Shown here: positions 4,141 to 5,158 of the stretch, piece by piece | How positions within the stretch are numbered: the stretch's first letter is position 1 | How the letters are laid out: every line of letters begins with the position of its first letter | NCBI GenBank assembly: GCA_022566235.1 | Contig: JADFJI010000193.1 | Coordinates: forward strand, 1 to 5,158 | DNA from: Chloroflexota bacterium | GTDB lineage: Bacteria > Chloroflexota > Dehalococcoidia > Plut-88900 | Length of the DNA: 5,158 bases | Direction: 5' to 3' | Translations under genes and position numbers: made by a program | The notes under the pieces: model-generated | The model's input: only the letters and a program-made list of their open reading frames with translations | Database searches by the model: none | Told to the model about the DNA's origin: nothing

Positions 4141-5115
4141 ATGTACACCGTCATCCTCTTCTTCCTGGTCATCAGCGTCCTCATCGTCATTCATGAGCTG
4201 GGACACTTCATAGCCGCCAAGGCCTTCGGAATCAGGGTCCAGGAGTTCGCCCTGGGCTTTCCTCCCCGCCTCGCGTCGGTGGTCCGGGGCGAGACCCGCT
4301 ACTCCATCAACGCCATACCCCTGGGCGGCTACGTGAAGATGACGGGGGAGGAGGACCCCTCGGACCCCAGAAGCCTGGCCGGCCGGAGCATTCGTGTCAG
4401 AGTCACCGTGCTCACGGCCGGGGTTGCCATGAACCTGGCCCTGTCCATATTCCTCTTCGCCGTGTTCTTCACTTTCCCGCCCCAACTGGTGGGAGCCCGG
4501 GTGATCATCGCCAGCGTCGAGCAGGACTCGCCCGCTGAGGCCGCCGGCATCATGCCCGGGGACATTATCCTGCGCACCGATCCCCAGTTCGACCCCGGGG
4601 CCCTAATCGGAACTCCATCCCCGGGGGACCAGCCCTCGCCAAGCCAGGCCGACCTGTACGGCGGCAGTCCAGTGGACACAATCTCCGATTTAATCGACTA
4701 CACGGACGCCAACCTGGGCAGAGAGATCACTCTGCTCCTGGTTCGGGACTCTACCCCCTTGATAGTGAGGCTCGTGCCCAGGCTCACACCTCCTCCGGAC
4801 CAGGGGCCTATGGGTGTTGGGGTAGGGAGTTCCGGTGGGCGTATCGAGACCGATTTCGAGCCCAGCTTTAGCGTGATTCCCGATGCTTTCGAGGCGATCT
4901 ATCGATTCGTCACCAACCTCGGGGACGCCATCGGCAACATCTTCACCTCCTCCGAGGGCCGGGAGGGCCTGGCCGGGCCTATTGGCATCGCCCAGATAAC
5001 CGGCGAATTGCCCGGGCGAGGCCAGCGCCACAGACCCGCCATCGTCGAGGGTAGCCAGCAGCTGGCCGGCTCCGTTCTGAATCTCGACCTCGATCGAGTT
5101 GACGTCCGTCCATGA
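4141..5115 (+). CDS. rseP: Site-2 intramembrane zinc metalloprotease RseP, 3'-truncated
   Basis: RseP-type S2P proteases cut membrane-embedded anti-sigma factors after a first cut by another protease, and clear remnant signal peptides. Present are the first membrane helix with the zinc motif HELGH (18-22), the GGYVKM membrane-associated loop (62-67), a second helix (about 90-112), one PDZ domain (about 118-212) with SPAEAAGIMPGDIIL, and GPIGIAQITGE (279-289). The PDZ carries a long Pro/Gly/Ser-rich insertion at about 148-178. Homology stops near residue 290 (about 5010); the last ~34 residues are unlike the family and end at 5115. The third and fourth helices with the N-x-x-P-x-x-x-L-D-G zinc-binding motif are absent, so the product as read would be inactive. 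It has no Shine-Dalgarno and lies 15 bases after dxr. The start at 4141 gives the usual distance to HELGH. Confidence 0.88.
   Translation: MYTVILFFLVISVLIVIHELGHFIAAKAFGIRVQEFALGFPPRLASVVRGETRYSINAIPLGGYVKMTGEEDPSDPRSLAGRSIRVRVTVLTAGVAMNLALSIFLFAVFFTFPPQLVGARVIIASVEQDSPAEAAGIMPGDIILRTDPQFDPGALIGTPSPGDQPSPSQADLYGGSPVDTISDLIDYTDANLGREITLLLVRDSTPLIVRLVPRLTPPPDQGPMGVGVGSSGGRIETDFEPSFSVIPDAFEAIYRFVTNLGDAIGNIFTSSEGREGLAGPIGIAQITGELPGRGQRHRPAIVEGSQQLAGSVLNLDLDRVDVRP
5008..5014. other. Approximate breakpoint at the 3' side of the operon block
   Basis: RseP similarity is clear through ITGE (ending 5007) and lost immediately after. From about 5014 to the window end the minus strand has a better coding pattern than the plus strand. 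The change is abrupt, but the exact base cannot be fixed because the right-hand gene is not recognised. Confidence 0.55.
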
Positions 5116-5157
5116 ACCCGATGCCAGCGGCAGGATGCCATCGAGGAAGCGACGCCC
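5014..5157 (-). CDS. Internal fragment of an unrecognised protein (partial at both ends)
   Basis: This minus-strand frame is open from the window edge and has coding-like codon use: 36 of the first 46 codons end in G or C. It reads GRRFLDGILPLASGSW, then TDVNSIEVEIQNGAGQ, LLATLDDGGSVALASP. The alternating polar and hydrophobic stretches with Gly, Ser and Asp suggest beta-strand-rich structure, as in surface or carbohydrate-binding proteins, but I recognise no family. Below about 5014 the same frame only reads antisense to rseP, down to a stop at 4690, so the true C-terminus is probably missing. It may be noncoding; the case rests on codon pattern and the loss of RseP homology opposite it. Confidence 0.35.
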
Positions 5158-5158
5158 A

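Noticed and set aside
3565..4485. 306-codon minus-strand open frame opposite dxr and rseP
   Set aside because: It is antisense to two well-supported genes, has low-complexity Gly/Asp/Glu-rich content typical of GC-rich shadow frames, and has no ribosome binding site. The same applies to the frames at 2967-3668 and 1793-2338.
1..5158. CRISPR array, tRNA or rRNA
   Set aside because: No regularly spaced repeats with unique spacers were seen, and I found no tRNA cloverleaf or rRNA motif on either strand by eye.

Overview
The window is a composite of two or three DNA segments with different styles. The left part (about 1-1680) is AT-richer: 26 of the first 60 bases are G or C. It reads on the minus strand and carries small genes with strong AGGAGG-type ribosome binding sites. 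The middle block (about 1682-5010) is GC-rich: 46 of 60 bases at 2701-2760. It is all plus strand, and none of its genes has a recognisable Shine-Dalgarno sequence. The last ~145 bases appear to hold part of a third coding region on the minus strand. The host is bacterial. The uppS-cdsA-dxr-rseP order and residue style would suit Chloroflexota (Dehalococcoidia/SAR202-like), but that is inference from memory of the families, not a search result.

Left accessory region, in minus-strand transcription order. (1) The last ~101 residues of a type I restriction subunit HsdR (1373-1678), cut at its 5' side. (2) A ~350-base gap (1027-1372) with no gene, which holds a candidate promoter and operator. 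(3) A 69-residue ribbon-helix-helix regulator (817-1026). (4) A ~225-base gap with a candidate promoter (740-768), three successive hairpins and an intrinsic terminator (568-595), so it could yield a ~165-nt RNA. (5) A 70-residue unknown protein (339-551) whose Shine-Dalgarno starts five bases after the terminator T-run. (6) An inverted repeat (284-315). (7) The N-terminal 87 residues of a probable tyrosine recombinase starting at TTG (1-261), running off the window. A regulator, a small charged protein and a recombinase next to restriction DNA look like part of an integrative element or phage-like island.

Middle block. A 5'-truncated uppS (1682-2140), complete cdsA (2183-3013), complete dxr (2998-4125) and a 3'-truncated rseP (4141 to ~5010) form one compact operon. 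dxr makes MEP for isoprenoid synthesis, UppS makes the C55 lipid carrier, CdsA makes CDP-diacylglycerol for phospholipids, and RseP is an intramembrane protease of envelope stress signalling. uppS lacks its first ~95 residues with the catalytic Asp, and rseP lacks its second active-site half, so neither copy can work as it stands.

The most important observation is that the operon block is bounded on both sides by abrupt breaks inside genes, where homology passes directly into an unrelated gene on the opposite strand. Either this ~3.3-kb block was joined by illegitimate recombination, or the sequence is an assembly or amplification chimera. I found no CRISPR array, rRNA or tRNA. The candidate novel biology is the attenuated, recombinase-linked small-gene module at 1-1150.
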